A DNA stretch of 64,000 nt from Ruegeria sp. HKCCA6707 (GCF_013033515.1 NZ_WQEG01000001.1:124001-188000), one strand, 5' to 3'. Positions 39,908 to 49,400 are shown, counted from the first letter of the stretch. Translations and numbers: made by a program. Notes: generated by a model from the letters alone, not told the origin.

Positions 39908-41121
39908 GGGCCGACCGAACTGTATTTGGAAACCGGTGTTTCGATCCGCGATTTTGACGGCTTACGGCCGCTGAACCGCTGCGCGAGCGTCAGGGGCCCG
40001 GCGGTGATGCGGAAATAATCGTAGTCTCCGGGTTGGTCGAAGGCGCAGAGATACTGGAAATGCAGGCGGAAAAAGCGGTGGCGCAGCTGTCGCCAGCGCT
40101 CGGGCGACAGCGTCTGGGTAAAGGCCGCTGACAGGACAAGCGGCCAGCGCTTGCCCGGCCCGGCCACGCCACTCACCGCTACGGGATCACAAAGCGCAAA
40201 GGCGCAGCCATCGCCCGGGGCTGAGACATCGACCCAGGTCAGGTCTTCACGCGTGCTTAGGAATTGCAGGTCGCGGCGCAATTGGTCTGCGTTGGGCAGG
40301 AACGAGACCATGGGGACCACTTGCCCTAAGCTGAGGAAGAACACAGGGCGCTGTGTCTGGCGCTGCCTCAGCAACGAAGCCAGAACCAAAACTCCCAAAT
40401 GCGCGCCCGAGCTGTGGCCAACCACCAGCACCTCATCTGTGTCACCATCCAGCGCGTCCCGGATCATCTGCGCAAACCCTTCCAACCGGGCGGCCAGTTC
40501 AGCCGGAACGGCACCCTTCAAAGCCGAGGAATGCGCATAATCATGCATCAGGTAATAGGCAAAAAACCTGTTGTCGAAACGACGAAAGGCATAGAGCAGA
40601 CCATAGGCCAACCCGAACGCAGGCAAGAGAGCCAGCCAGCCTATCCAGCCCCAAAGCGGCGCAGCCGAGGCCCAAGCGATACCCACAGCCAGCGCCAATT
40701 GCCCCAGCAGCATCCCGACCGGATAAAGCGCCGCAATGACCGGCCCTTTGCGTAGCCGCATCAACCGTCCCAGCGTGCCGGTCGAAAGGTAAATCCACGC
40801 CGTCCTGAGCAATTGCAGATAGGTGCCGGGGATGGACTGCGCCATGCTCTGCTGCACGATGTCGGACCAGACCAGAACCTCGATGTCTGTTTCGGTTTCA
40901 AACCCGTCCTGGCGCGAGAACACGTGCCAACCATAGGGGCCATCACCGTTCTTGGGGCTCAATGCGATCTCATAGCCCGAAACCCGGGCCTGCGCGGCGC
41001 TTTCCTTGCGATAAAGCTCACGATAGCGACGAGGCGGAATCGGGTCATAACCGGGGATGTAGAACACCCGGCGTTTGCGCACTGTAGTTTCGGTGCTTTG
41101 ACTGCTCATGCCCCTGCTCAT
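39904..41121 (-). CDS. Membrane alpha/beta-hydrolase-like protein of unknown function
   Basis: The 405 residues begin with KRRVFYIPGYDPIPPRRY, a strand and oxyanion-loop-like start. Two hydrophobic segments (about 128-150 and 153-178) suggest an inserted membrane hairpin. A nucleophile elbow GHSSG (S237) follows strand VLVVGHSSGAH. The layout (strand, membrane hairpin, GxSxG) fits a hydrolase or lipase anchored to the inner membrane; I recognise no named family. It is coupled to the P450 by a 4-base ATGA overlap. ATG 41109 is an alternative start. Confidence 0.7.
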   Translation of the reverse strand: MSRGMSSQSTETTVRKRRVFYIPGYDPIPPRRYRELYRKESAAQARVSGYEIALSPKNGDGPYGWHVFSRQDGFETETDIEVLVWSDIVQQSMAQSIPGTYLQLLRTAWIYLSTGTLGRLMRLRKGPVIAALYPVGMLLGQLALAVGIAWASAAPLWGWIGWLALLPAFGLAYGLLYAFRRFDNRFFAYYLMHDYAHSSALKGAVPAELAARLEGFAQMIRDALDGDTDEVLVVGHSSGAHLGVLVLASLLRQRQTQRPVFFLSLGQVVPMVSFLPNADQLRRDLQFLSTREDLTWVDVSAPGDGCAFALCDPVAVSGVAGPGKRWPLVLSAAFTQTLSPERWRQLRHRFFRLHFQYLCAFDQPGDYDYFRITAGPLTLAQRFSGRKPSKSRIETPVSKYSSVGP

Positions 41122-41198
41122 CTGCCGCGCAGGTTAGCGCAGCGGGACGGTCAGGGTAAGACCCACCTGACCGGTCCCGCGATGTTAGAGCGATGGGT

Positions 41199-41951
41199 TT
41201 AACCGAAGGTTGCCAGAACCGGGAATGTTTCCAGCAGCCAGAAGCTGAACTCGGTAAACAGACCGGTAATCAGCATGATGCCCACGAACAACAGCAACCC
41301 GCCCATGATCTTTTCGATCAAAGCCATATGCGGTTTGATCTTGTTCATCACGGCCATAGACCGGTTCAGGAACATGGCGGCCAGCAGGAATGGAATGCCA
41401 AGGCCCGCCGCATAGACACCCAGCAAAAGGGTTCCGCGCGCCACCGAAGCCTCGGACGCCGCCAGCGACAGGATCGCGCCCAGTTGCGGGCCGATACAGG
41501 GCGTCCAGCCAAACGCAAAGGCCAGACCCAGAATATAGGCGCCAAAGATCGAACCACTGGATTCGCCGGTCTCCATCCGTGCCTCACGATCCAGCAGTGG
41601 AATGCGGATGATGTTCAGGAAGTGAAGACCAAAGACAATCACCACCGCACCCGAAATCTTGGCAAAAAGTACCTGATTTTGCAGCACAAAAGCGCCAAAG
41701 GCCGACGCGGTAAAGCCGAGCACCAGAAACACGGTCGACAAGCCCAGAACGAAGAACAGCGCCGACAGGGTGGCCTTGCGGCGCGCTTGCGCCTCATCTT
41801 TCATCTCGTTGATCGACACACCGCTCATATACGCAAGATAGGGCGGCACGATCGGCAACACGCAGGGGGACAGAAAACTGATCAGCCCGCCCAGCATGGC
41901 GATGAACATCGCGGGCAGAAGCTCCGCATCTATGATATCAATTCCGAACAT
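41199..41951 (-). CDS. ccdA: Cytochrome c biogenesis protein CcdA
   Basis: The 250-residue, six-helix membrane protein moves electrons from thioredoxin to periplasmic thiols. The two redox cysteines are C30 (FLSPCVLPIVPPYLAYMSG) and C152 (GWTPCIGPQLGA). The frame is open to 42002, but MFGIDIIDAELLPAM at 41951 is the natural start. It diverges from the TusA-like gene; the ccm genes proper are 12 kb away. Confidence 0.92.
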   Translation of the reverse strand: MFGIDIIDAELLPAMFIAMLGGLISFLSPCVLPIVPPYLAYMSGVSINEMKDEAQARRKATLSALFFVLGLSTVFLVLGFTASAFGAFVLQNQVLFAKISGAVVIVFGLHFLNIIRIPLLDREARMETGESSGSIFGAYILGLAFAFGWTPCIGPQLGAILSLAASEASVARGTLLLGVYAAGLGIPFLLAAMFLNRSMAVMNKIKPHMALIEKIMGGLLLFVGIMLITGLFTEFSFWLLETFPVLATFG

Positions 41952-42056
41952 GATCCCCACATATGGTATCAAATGCGCGTCGTCACGAGGCCAAACGGTC
42001 ACAACCTCGTGGTTGAAATCTAGACAGTGTTACAAGTTCGTCCTATCCCCAATGAC

Positions 42057-42290
42057 ATGACGCAAAAGATCGAGACGCTGGACGCGCTGGGGTTGCTGTG
42101 CCCGCTGCCTGTCCTAAAAGCCCGAAAACGCCTTAAATCCTTGCCTGCAGGCGCTGTGCTGCGGGTGCTTGCTGATGATCCGGCTGCGATTATTGATGTT
42201 CCCCATTTTTGCACCGAGTCGGGCCATGTGCTGCTGTCACAAGACAGCGATGGTGATCACCAGGTCTATCTGATCCAAAAATCTGGCTAG
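42057..42290 (+). CDS. TusA-family sulfurtransferase
   Basis: A 77-residue sulfur carrier with the active cysteine C15 in the CPxP motif (LLCPLPVLKARK). It may relay sulfur to 2-thiouridine synthesis (MnmA is encoded in the same window) or other pathways; specificity within the family is not clear. The ATG 42057 is chosen because a frame start at 42027 would add 10 residues. It ends against the rne terminator. Confidence 0.85.
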   Translation: MTQKIETLDALGLLCPLPVLKARKRLKSLPAGAVLRVLADDPAAIIDVPHFCTESGHVLLSQDSDGDHQVYLIQKSG

Positions 42291-42307
42291 ATTGAATCCG
42301 GACAAGA

Positions 42308-42337
42308 AAAAAGGCGGGTCATGATGCCCGCCTTTTG
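42308..42337. terminator. Bidirectional terminator between the TusA-like gene and rne
   Basis: AAGGCGGG (42311-42318) pairs with CCCGCCTT (42327-42334); the stem is flanked by A-runs on the left and T-runs on the right, so it works in both directions. It sits immediately after the rne stop and 20 bases after the tusA-like stop. Confidence 0.85.
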
Positions 42338-42341
42338 TTTG

Positions 42342-45062
42342 TTATAATGACCACCAGCCCTTGCGTTTTGGCTTGGCCGGGGCGGGTTCAGGCTCGGGCT
42401 CTGGCGTCACAGTTTCCAAAACCGGCTCTGGCGCTTCTTCTGCCGGAGCTTCAGGCTCTGCCTCTGTGGCCGTGACCTCTGGGGTTTCTTCGGCCACAGC
42501 GGCCTCAGGGGTCTCTTCTGCAGGGATTTCCTGAGGTTCCGCCTCTGCCGTCGGTTCAACAACTGGCTCAGACGTTTCTTCTTGCGCCACCTCTTCGGCA
42601 CGCGCGGCTTCGCTCGATTCTTCCGCCGCCGCAACATCCGCCTGGGCGCTCGCCTCGTCAGAGCTTACTTCAGCGGGTTGCGCGACCTCAGCGTCATCGT
42701 CCTTCTTGCGACGCCGCGCTGCACGTTTGCGCCTGGGTTTTGCAGGCTTTTCGTCCTGATCCGACGATGACGGTTCATCCGATGCGGTTTCGGCAGCGTC
42801 AGCGTCGTCTGACGCTTCACCTTCGGCACCTGAATCCTGTGCCTCGCCGTTTTCACCATTGCCGCCACCTTTCTTGCGACGACGACGGCGACGTTTGCGC
42901 TTGGGTTTCTGTTCCTCGTCGGACTGGACGCTGTCTTCAACGGCCTCTTCTTCGTCCGAGGTGTCAATCGCATCCATCAATGAGGCATCCGCCGAGATAA
43001 CCGGTGCGGTTGCTTCCGGGACAATCCGGCTCGCGGTCTTGAACTTCTCCATCGAGAAATCCGGGCTGACCAGATGCACATCACCTTCAACACGGACCGA
43101 CAGGCCATAGCGGGCTTCGATCTGCGCAATATGCTCGCGCTTCTGGTTCATCAGGAAATTGGCGATCCCCACAGGGCACCGCACCAGAACCTCGCGCGAG
43201 CGGCGACGCGTTCCCTCTTCCTCGATCTGGCGCAGGATCGACAAGGCCATACTGTCATCCGAACGGATCAAGCCTGTGCCGTGACAGGCCGGGCATGGCT
43301 GCGTTGTGGCCTCAAGCATCCCAGGGCGCAAGCGCTGGCGGCTCATCTCCAGCAGGCCAAAGCCCGAAATCCGGCCCACCTGAATGCGCGCGCGGTCGGT
43401 CTTCAGCTTGTCCTTCAGCCGCTTCTCAACAGCCGAGTTGTTCTTGCGCTCGTCCATATCGATAAAGTCGATGACGATCAGACCGGCCAGGTCCCGCAGA
43501 CGCAGCTGACGCGCCACTTCTTCGGCGGCTTCAAGGTTCGTCTTAAGCGCGGTTTCCTCGATCGAGCCCTCTTTGGTCGCCCGACCCGAGTTCACGTCAA
43601 TGGCCACCAATGCCTCGGTCACCCCGATCACGATATAGCCGCCGGATTTCAGCTGCACCGTCGGGTTGAACATCCCCGCCAGATAGCTTTCCACCTGATA
43701 GCGCGCAAAAAGCGGCAGCGCATCTTCGTACCGTTTCACGTTCTTGGCGTGAGACGGCATGATCATCTTCATAAAGTCCTTGGCGATGCGGTATCCGCCC
43801 TCGCCTTCAACCAGAACCTCGTCGATATCGCGATTATACAAATCGCGGATCGAGCGTTTGATCAGATCGCCTTCTTCATAGATCTTGGCCGGCGCAATCG
43901 ATTCCAGCGTCAGTTCCCGGATCTGCTCCCACAGGCGTTGCAGATATTCATAATCACGCTTGATCTCGGATTTCGTGCGCTTGGCCCCAGCTGTGCGAAT
44001 AATCAGCCCGGCCCCGGTCGGCACATCGATGTCCGAAGCGATTTCTTTCAGTTTCTTGCGATCGGCCGCGTTGGTGATCTTGCGGCTGATACCACCGCCA
44101 CGCGCGGTGTTGGGCATCAGCACACAATAGCGACCGGCCAGCGACAGATAGGTGGTCAGCGCGGCCCCTTTGTTGCCGCGTTCTTCCTTGACCACCTGCA
44201 CCAGCAAAACCTGGCGGACTTTGATAACTTCCTGGATTTTGTACCGGCGCGGGCGCGGTTTGCGCGGCGGGCGAATATCTTCGCTGTCATCTTCATCGGC
44301 GACCGATTCAATGGTCTCGTCTTTTGACGCAGCATCCGCGCTTTTCTCGCCCTGATCTTCATCCTCAGAGGTGTCATCTGCCCCATCTTCGGAGTCCACC
44401 GGGTCATCCGAGTTGTCCGTGTCTTCCGCCACAGCCTCCGACGCCGCATCCTCTGCGCCTTCTTCCGCTTCGACGGACTCTGCTGCGCTACTTTCTTCTG
44501 CGGCCTCTTCCACCTCGGCAGCAGGATCGTCCTGTGGTTCCTCAACCGGTGTTTCGGCAACAACCTCCATCGGAGACGTCCCTTCGGGTACCGGCATTTC
44601 CGCCTGATCCCCATCGTCCAGGTGGATGGTTTCCATTCCGCTGGGTTCAGACGAAACGTCCAGTGTTTCGACCGGATCGTCCGATTTGACGTCTGCCGCT
44701 TTTGTGCGTGAACGCGACCGCCGCTTCTTGGGCTTCGCCTCTTCGGCCTCATCCCGCGCCTTCATCGCCTCGGCATAGGCGCGCTCTTCTTCCATCAGCG
44801 CTTCGCGATCCGCGACGGGGATCTGGTAGTAATCCGGATGGATCTCGGAAAACGCCAGGAAACCGTGCCGGTTCCCGCCATAATCGACAAAAGCTGCCTG
44901 AAGCGAGGGTTCGACCCGCGTGACTTTTGCTAGATAGATATTGCCAGCAAGCTGACGTTTGTTTTCGGATTCAAAATCGAACTCCTCGACCTTGTTTCCG
45001 TCGACCACCACGACGCGGGTTTCCTCCGCGTGGGTGGCATCGATAAGCATTTTCTTAGCCAT
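42342..45062 (-). CDS. rne: Ribonuclease E
   Basis: Main endoribonuclease and degradosome scaffold. 906 residues. The S1 domain is split: its first half ends near residue 87 and its second half resumes at VRQVLLVQVVKEERGNKG (about 282), with a 185-residue acidic, Glu/Asp/Ala/Ser-rich insertion between. The DNase-I-like catalytic domain (VAIDVNSGRATKEG) and the zinc link CPACHG are present, then a C-terminal acidic and Arg-rich tail ending KPKRKGWWSL. An insertion at this place is known for alphaproteobacterial RNase E. MAKKMLIDATHAEETRV at 45062 is the start. Confidence 0.96.
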   Translation of the reverse strand: MAKKMLIDATHAEETRVVVVDGNKVEEFDFESENKRQLAGNIYLAKVTRVEPSLQAAFVDYGGNRHGFLAFSEIHPDYYQIPVADREALMEEERAYAEAMKARDEAEEAKPKKRRSRSRTKAADVKSDDPVETLDVSSEPSGMETIHLDDGDQAEMPVPEGTSPMEVVAETPVEEPQDDPAAEVEEAAEESSAAESVEAEEGAEDAASEAVAEDTDNSDDPVDSEDGADDTSEDEDQGEKSADAASKDETIESVADEDDSEDIRPPRKPRPRRYKIQEVIKVRQVLLVQVVKEERGNKGAALTTYLSLAGRYCVLMPNTARGGGISRKITNAADRKKLKEIASDIDVPTGAGLIIRTAGAKRTKSEIKRDYEYLQRLWEQIRELTLESIAPAKIYEEGDLIKRSIRDLYNRDIDEVLVEGEGGYRIAKDFMKMIMPSHAKNVKRYEDALPLFARYQVESYLAGMFNPTVQLKSGGYIVIGVTEALVAIDVNSGRATKEGSIEETALKTNLEAAEEVARQLRLRDLAGLIVIDFIDMDERKNNSAVEKRLKDKLKTDRARIQVGRISGFGLLEMSRQRLRPGMLEATTQPCPACHGTGLIRSDDSMALSILRQIEEEGTRRRSREVLVRCPVGIANFLMNQKREHIAQIEARYGLSVRVEGDVHLVSPDFSMEKFKTASRIVPEATAPVISADASLMDAIDTSDEEEAVEDSVQSDEEQKPKRKRRRRRRKKGGGNGENGEAQDSGAEGEASDDADAAETASDEPSSSDQDEKPAKPRRKRAARRRKKDDDAEVAQPAEVSSDEASAQADVAAAEESSEAARAEEVAQEETSEPVVEPTAEAEPQEIPAEETPEAAVAEETPEVTATEAEPEAPAEEAPEPVLETVTPEPEPEPAPAKPKRKGWWSL

Positions 45063-45570
45063 GTGTCCTTGATGCACCGCGCCAAACGCGTTGTCCTGAC
45101 CCGTCCGGGTGGACAGGCACATTTGGCATGATGTCTTGTAGTGGCGATATCGGACGGCGCGCGGCAAGGTCTGGCGCTATGGCCCCCTGCCCGTTCTCTC
45201 AATCGTTGCGCGCGCGTCATCGCGGTTCTTCTCCGACAAGCGCAGAGTGCTGCAGCCTGCCCATTTATTCCTTTCGCCCGAAGGGGTTCGGGCTCAGGTG
45301 CTCTGTTGTCCCATACGGGACACAATCGGTCTGCCTTGCCGTTCGACCCTTCAGGTCACCTTCAGCAAAACAGCGAAACTCTTTGATTCGGGACTTTTGG
45401 GCACCAAAAAAACGCCCGGCCCGTCAGGACACCATAAAAGCAGTCCTGTGGAAAAGACAATGGGCAAACTGCATTCGGCCGGTCCCGAACTCAGTAATCC
45501 TCTTCTTCTGTTGAAAAATACCTCGGGGGTGAATTGAGCCGCAGGCTCAAGAGGGGGCTGGCCCCCTCCC
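45063..45570 (-). promoter_or_regulatory. rne 5' region with two adjacent hairpins; no gene seen
   Basis: This 508-base gap between rne and dctD contains no convincing coding frame. On the minus strand it holds the dctD 3' hairpins (see separate entry) and, upstream of rne, two adjacent perfect hairpins: TGTCCC/GGGACA (45307-45322) and GCCCGAA/TTCGGGC (45276-45293, 4-base loop). They stand 214-260 bases before the rne start, in keeping with a long leader. E. coli rne has a 5' leader that mediates auto-regulation; whether this does is unproven. Confidence 0.5.
45517..45568 (-). repeat. dctD 3' tandem hairpins and terminator-linked element
   Basis: Two perfect hairpins abut the dctD stop: GAGGGGGC/GCCCCCTC (45551-45568) and TTGAGCC/GGCTCAA (45534-45550). 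Downstream is CCCCCGAGGTATTTTT (about 45517-45531, minus strand), the same short element that follows dmdA at 27432-27450. The combination acts as a likely terminator. Confidence 0.55.
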
Positions 45571-46905
45571 TTACAAATAGTCCGACCTTTGCAGCCCGTA
45601 TTTGGCCATCTTCTCGTTCAGCGTGCGGCGCGGCAGGCATAGTTCTTCCATGACCGACGCAATCGACCCCTTATGTCGCCGCATCGTGTTGTCGATTAGC
45701 ATGCGCTCGAACGCTTCGACATATTCCTTCAGCGGCTTGCCTTCGGTGGTCATCACCGGCTGCATTTCTTCGTGATCCGACATCAGCAATGACGCGATCG
45801 TGCCCGAGCCGCGCCGCGACTGCAAAACGGCGCGTTCGGCGATGTTGATCAACTGGCGTACATTGCCCGGCCAGGGCGCCTGCAACAGTTGCGCGGCCTC
45901 CTGGGCGCTCACCTGTGGTGCATCGCAGCCATATTCTTCAGCAAACTGCTCGCTGAGACGGGCGAAGAGCGTCAGGATATCCTCACCCCGCTGCCGCAGC
46001 GGCGGCATGGTGATCCGCAGCGCGGCAAGCCGATAGAACAAGTCCGGGCGCAACACGTCTTCTGATGTTTTGCCCGCTTCCTGCAGATTCGAGATCGCGA
46101 CGATCCGGGTTTCCGCAGGTGTTCCCTGCTCGTTCATGACATTCAGCAAACGGGCTTGCAGCGTGTCGCTTAGCGCTTCGATATCTTCCAAAACCAAAGT
46201 GCCACCGCGCGCCTCTTCGATGGCGGGCAACTGGCTGTCTTCCGGCAGCATCGGGCCAAACAGACGCTTCGAAAGCGCTTCCTCTTCCAGCGCCGCGCAT
46301 GAGACCAGAACAAATTTCTTGCCAGCCCGGCTGCCAACCGCGTGCAGCGCGTGGGCCACGAGCGTTTTACCGGTGCCGGTCTCGCCATCGATCAGCACAT
46401 GACCATCGGCCTGGCCCAGATCCAGAATGTCTTCGCGCAGACGCTCCATCACCGGGCTGGCACCGATCAGCTTGTTCATGATCTGCGCGCCACCCGACAG
46501 CTCGCGCCGCAATGCGCGGTTGTCCAGGGTCAGACGGCGGGCGTTGCTGGCGCGTTTGGCCAGTTCCGACATGCGGTCCGGGTTGAAGGGCTTTTCAAGA
46601 AAGTCAAACGCGCCCACGCGCATCGCCTCAACCGCCATGGGCACATCGCCGTGCCCCGTGATCATGATCACCGGCAAGGTGCTGTCTGCACCCATTAGCT
46701 TTTTCAGCATCTGGATACCGTCCATCCCCGGCATCTTGATGTCCGAGATCACGATGCCCGGGTAATCCGGCCCCAACACCTTGAGCGCGTCTTCTGCGCT
46801 GGCGAAGGTTTCGGTGTCATAGCCCGACAATGCCAGCCATTGGCTGATCGACTGGCGCATGTCCTGTTCATCATCCACAATGGCGATCTTCATGGCCTGT
46901 GCCAT
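45571..46905 (-). CDS. dctD: DctD-like response regulator, AAA+ domain lacking GAFTGA
   Basis: Response regulator of C4-dicarboxylate transport, partner of DctB next to it. The 444 residues: receiver with D55, AAA+ domain with Walker A GETGTGKT (174-181), and C-terminal Fis-type helix-turn-helix (SIASVMEELCLPRRTLNEKMAKYGL). In the sigma-54 activators the loop GAFTGA should follow LFG; here it reads LFGPMLPEDSQLPAIEEARGG (215-235), so the motif is absent, and Walker B is LVLEDI rather than hhhhDE. It may therefore work with sigma-70. The ribosome site AGAGGAAG favours ATG 46905. Confidence 0.88.
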   Translation of the reverse strand: MAQAMKIAIVDDEQDMRQSISQWLALSGYDTETFASAEDALKVLGPDYPGIVISDIKMPGMDGIQMLKKLMGADSTLPVIMITGHGDVPMAVEAMRVGAFDFLEKPFNPDRMSELAKRASNARRLTLDNRALRRELSGGAQIMNKLIGASPVMERLREDILDLGQADGHVLIDGETGTGKTLVAHALHAVGSRAGKKFVLVSCAALEEEALSKRLFGPMLPEDSQLPAIEEARGGTLVLEDIEALSDTLQARLLNVMNEQGTPAETRIVAISNLQEAGKTSEDVLRPDLFYRLAALRITMPPLRQRGEDILTLFARLSEQFAEEYGCDAPQVSAQEAAQLLQAPWPGNVRQLINIAERAVLQSRRGSGTIASLLMSDHEEMQPVMTTEGKPLKEYVEAFERMLIDNTMRRHKGSIASVMEELCLPRRTLNEKMAKYGLQRSDYL

Positions 46906-46916
46906 AGGTCTTCCTC

Positions 46917-48695
46917 TTATTCGGCGGCCTCAAGGCCGTCTGTTCCCAATATGGGCAATTGCATCTCAAACACAGCGCCGCCTTTCTGGCCATTGCGCGC
47001 CGTCAGTCGTCCCCCATGGTCGTTCACGATCCCGGACGAGATGGCAAGCCCCAGCCCCACACCGTCACCGGGACGTTTGGTGGTGTAAAACGGCTCGAAC
47101 AGGTTTTCGATATCCTCGATGCCGTGCCCGTTGTCACGCACCGTCAAGACCGCTGTATCGCCTGCCGCCAATATGATCTCGACATCAGGTTCCGCCACTG
47201 ATTTGGTGGCATCCAGCGCGTTGCGCAAGAGGTTCACCATCACCTGTTCGATCCGCATACGGTCGCCCATGACCACCACGGGGTCTTCGGGGATGATCTG
47301 CGTGATCTTGACATGTCGCTGCCGCAACTGTGGTTCCATCATCGACAGAGACGAGGCCAGCGCATCCCCAAGATTTACTGGCGAAAACGCGTCAGCCCCT
47401 TTGCGAGCATAGGATTTCAGCTGCCGCGTGATCGCTCCCATCCGCTCGATCAGCCCATCGATGCGACCAAAGCTGGCCAAAGCCTCTTCGGGGCGATCAC
47501 GCCGCAGCAGCAACCGCGCCCCGGCCAGATAGGTTTTCATTGCTGCCAGAGGTTGATTCAACTCGTGGCTGACCGCCGCCGACATTTCGCCCAAGGCCGC
47601 CAGTTTCGAGCTTTGTGCAAGCGTCTGCTCGGCCACTTCCAGCGTCTTTTCCACCCGTTCGCGCTCAGCAATTTCCCGCTGTAGCCTTGTATTCAATGCG
47701 CGAAGCTCCGCCGACTCGCGCTGGAACAATGCCATGCGCAAGGTCGCCCTGCGGCTGAGCGCATAGAAGGCCAGCGCCAGAAGAATCGCAAAGCCCATAA
47801 TCTCAAGTGCCAGAACGCTGTTCACCCGTTCCCGCACCGAGGAATAGGTGGTGTAAGAGGTCATCTGCCACCCCCGGAACGGGATCCGCGTCTCCATGCG
47901 CATGACCGCCTCGCCTTGGAAATAGGCGTCAACTGGCACTGCCGTCCAATCCGTAGTTGCGCGGATGGCGCGCTGAATGGCGCCCTGAGGGGGCTGACGC
48001 AACAGCGCGTCTTGCTCGACCAAGCCACGCCATTTGGGTTCGGTTGATAGAATGATGGTCCCGGTGCTGTCGGTGACCATGACTGCATCGGAAATCCCCG
48101 ACCAGGCGCGTTCGAACTTTTGCAGATCGACCTCGACAACAATGACGCCAAGGATCTCGGAATTGGCTTCGATCCGCCGCGAATACACAAAGCTGTAGCC
48201 GCCGGATTCGCGGGCGATGACCGAAAAGATCGTCGCATTCGACCGAATGGCATCGATGAAATAGGGGGAATTGCGATGCGCCTCACCCAAACGGTTTCGA
48301 TCGGTTGCTGCACGTGTCAGCCCATCTCGGTCGAGCAAAACCAAAGACGCTGCACCGATCTCTTCCACAAACGAGATCAGGCGCTGGCTCGACAGGGTAT
48401 AGTCGCTGGATTGCAGCGCGGATATCAGTGTCGGGTCACGTGCCAGCAATTGCGGCACGATAGCATTGCGTCGCAATTCGCTGATCAGGTTGCCGGAATA
48501 CAAGGCCAGTCGCAGTTCGGCCCGGTTGCGCGTGGACTCCGTAAACCGGTTGGTCAGCAGGCTGTTGGTGACCCAGACGGTGACAACGGCAGTCAACAGC
48601 AGCATGACAATGGCCAAGCGCAGTCGCCACCCCAAGGTGGTTGAACGAAAGCCTCTGAAAAACCCTGTCGACGCCGACCCAGTATCTGAACTCAT
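46917..48695 (-). CDS. dctB: C4-dicarboxylate sensor histidine kinase DctB
   Basis: A 592-residue sensor: N-terminal TM helix (LAIVMLLLTAVVTVWV), a double-PAS-type periplasmic region (residues about 50-280), second TM helix (LEIMGFAILLALAFYAL), coiled linker, and a histidine kinase with H box AAVSHELNQPLAAMKTYL and ATP-binding blocks (NLLRNALDA, DNGHGI, PGDGVGLGLAIS). It is followed by dctD 11 bases downstream. It senses C4-dicarboxylates together with DctD. Confidence 0.93.
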   Translation of the reverse strand: MSSDTGSASTGFFRGFRSTTLGWRLRLAIVMLLLTAVVTVWVTNSLLTNRFTESTRNRAELRLALYSGNLISELRRNAIVPQLLARDPTLISALQSSDYTLSSQRLISFVEEIGAASLVLLDRDGLTRAATDRNRLGEAHRNSPYFIDAIRSNATIFSVIARESGGYSFVYSRRIEANSEILGVIVVEVDLQKFERAWSGISDAVMVTDSTGTIILSTEPKWRGLVEQDALLRQPPQGAIQRAIRATTDWTAVPVDAYFQGEAVMRMETRIPFRGWQMTSYTTYSSVRERVNSVLALEIMGFAILLALAFYALSRRATLRMALFQRESAELRALNTRLQREIAERERVEKTLEVAEQTLAQSSKLAALGEMSAAVSHELNQPLAAMKTYLAGARLLLRRDRPEEALASFGRIDGLIERMGAITRQLKSYARKGADAFSPVNLGDALASSLSMMEPQLRQRHVKITQIIPEDPVVVMGDRMRIEQVMVNLLRNALDATKSVAEPDVEIILAAGDTAVLTVRDNGHGIEDIENLFEPFYTTKRPGDGVGLGLAISSGIVNDHGGRLTARNGQKGGAVFEMQLPILGTDGLEAAE

Positions 48696-48731
48696 ATCGC
48701 GACGCTACGCGCCCGAGGCCCCGACCTCAAG

Positions 48732-49400
48732 TCACGCGGGCGCAAGAACGCCTGACAATGCGCGAAACAGCGCCGTCCCGTCTGTCCCGCCATGGCCTTC
48801 ATCAGCCGCCCTCTCTGGATGCGGCATCATGCCCAGAACACGCCGGTTCGGCGACAGGATCCCGGCGATATCCCCGCGCGAGCCATTGGGATTCTCGGTA
48901 TAGGAGAACGCGACACGATCCTCCCCTTTCAGCTCAGCCAGCGTTTCGTCATCGGCAAAGTAGTTTCCATCATGATGCGCAATGGGAATGCCGATCACAT
49001 CACCTGCGTTATAGCCCTGGGTAAAGGCGCTGTCGCTGGTCTCGACCTTCAGGCCAACGGTGCGGCAAATGTATTTCAGATCTGCATTGCGCAACAATGC
49101 GCCAGGCAAGATACCGGTTTCTGTCAAAACCTGAAATCCGTTGCAGATCCCGATCGCATAGCCGCCTCGCTGCGTATGCTCGACCAGAGACTTGCAGATC
49201 GGTGATTGCGCCGCGATTGCGCCGCAGCGCAGGTAATCACCATAGGAAAACCCACCGGGAACGCCAACGATATCCACACCATCTGGCAAAGAGGCATCCT
49301 TGTGCCAGACCATATCTACCTGAAACCCCGCATGCTCGAAGGCAACGGCAAGATCCCTGTCACAGTTGGATCCGGGGAAAACGATAACGGCTGCACGCAT
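48732..49400 (-). CDS. purQ: Phosphoribosylformylglycinamidine synthase subunit PurQ
   Basis: Class I glutamine amidotransferase giving ammonia to PurL. The 222 residues have the nucleophile C86 in GICNGFQVL and the catalytic His/Glu in MPHPERA. Purine gene order here is purC, purS, adh, purQ on the minus strand, so an alcohol dehydrogenase gene is inserted between purS and purQ. Confidence 0.96.
   Translation of the reverse strand: MRAAVIVFPGSNCDRDLAVAFEHAGFQVDMVWHKDASLPDGVDIVGVPGGFSYGDYLRCGAIAAQSPICKSLVEHTQRGGYAIGICNGFQVLTETGILPGALLRNADLKYICRTVGLKVETSDSAFTQGYNAGDVIGIPIAHHDGNYFADDETLAELKGEDRVAFSYTENPNGSRGDIAGILSPNRRVLGMMPHPERAADEGHGGTDGTALFRALSGVLAPA

Noticed and set aside
44324-44689. Pro/Arg-rich plus-strand frames opposite the RNase E insertion
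   Set aside because: They are the complement of the low-complexity Glu/Asp/Ala coding stretch of rne.
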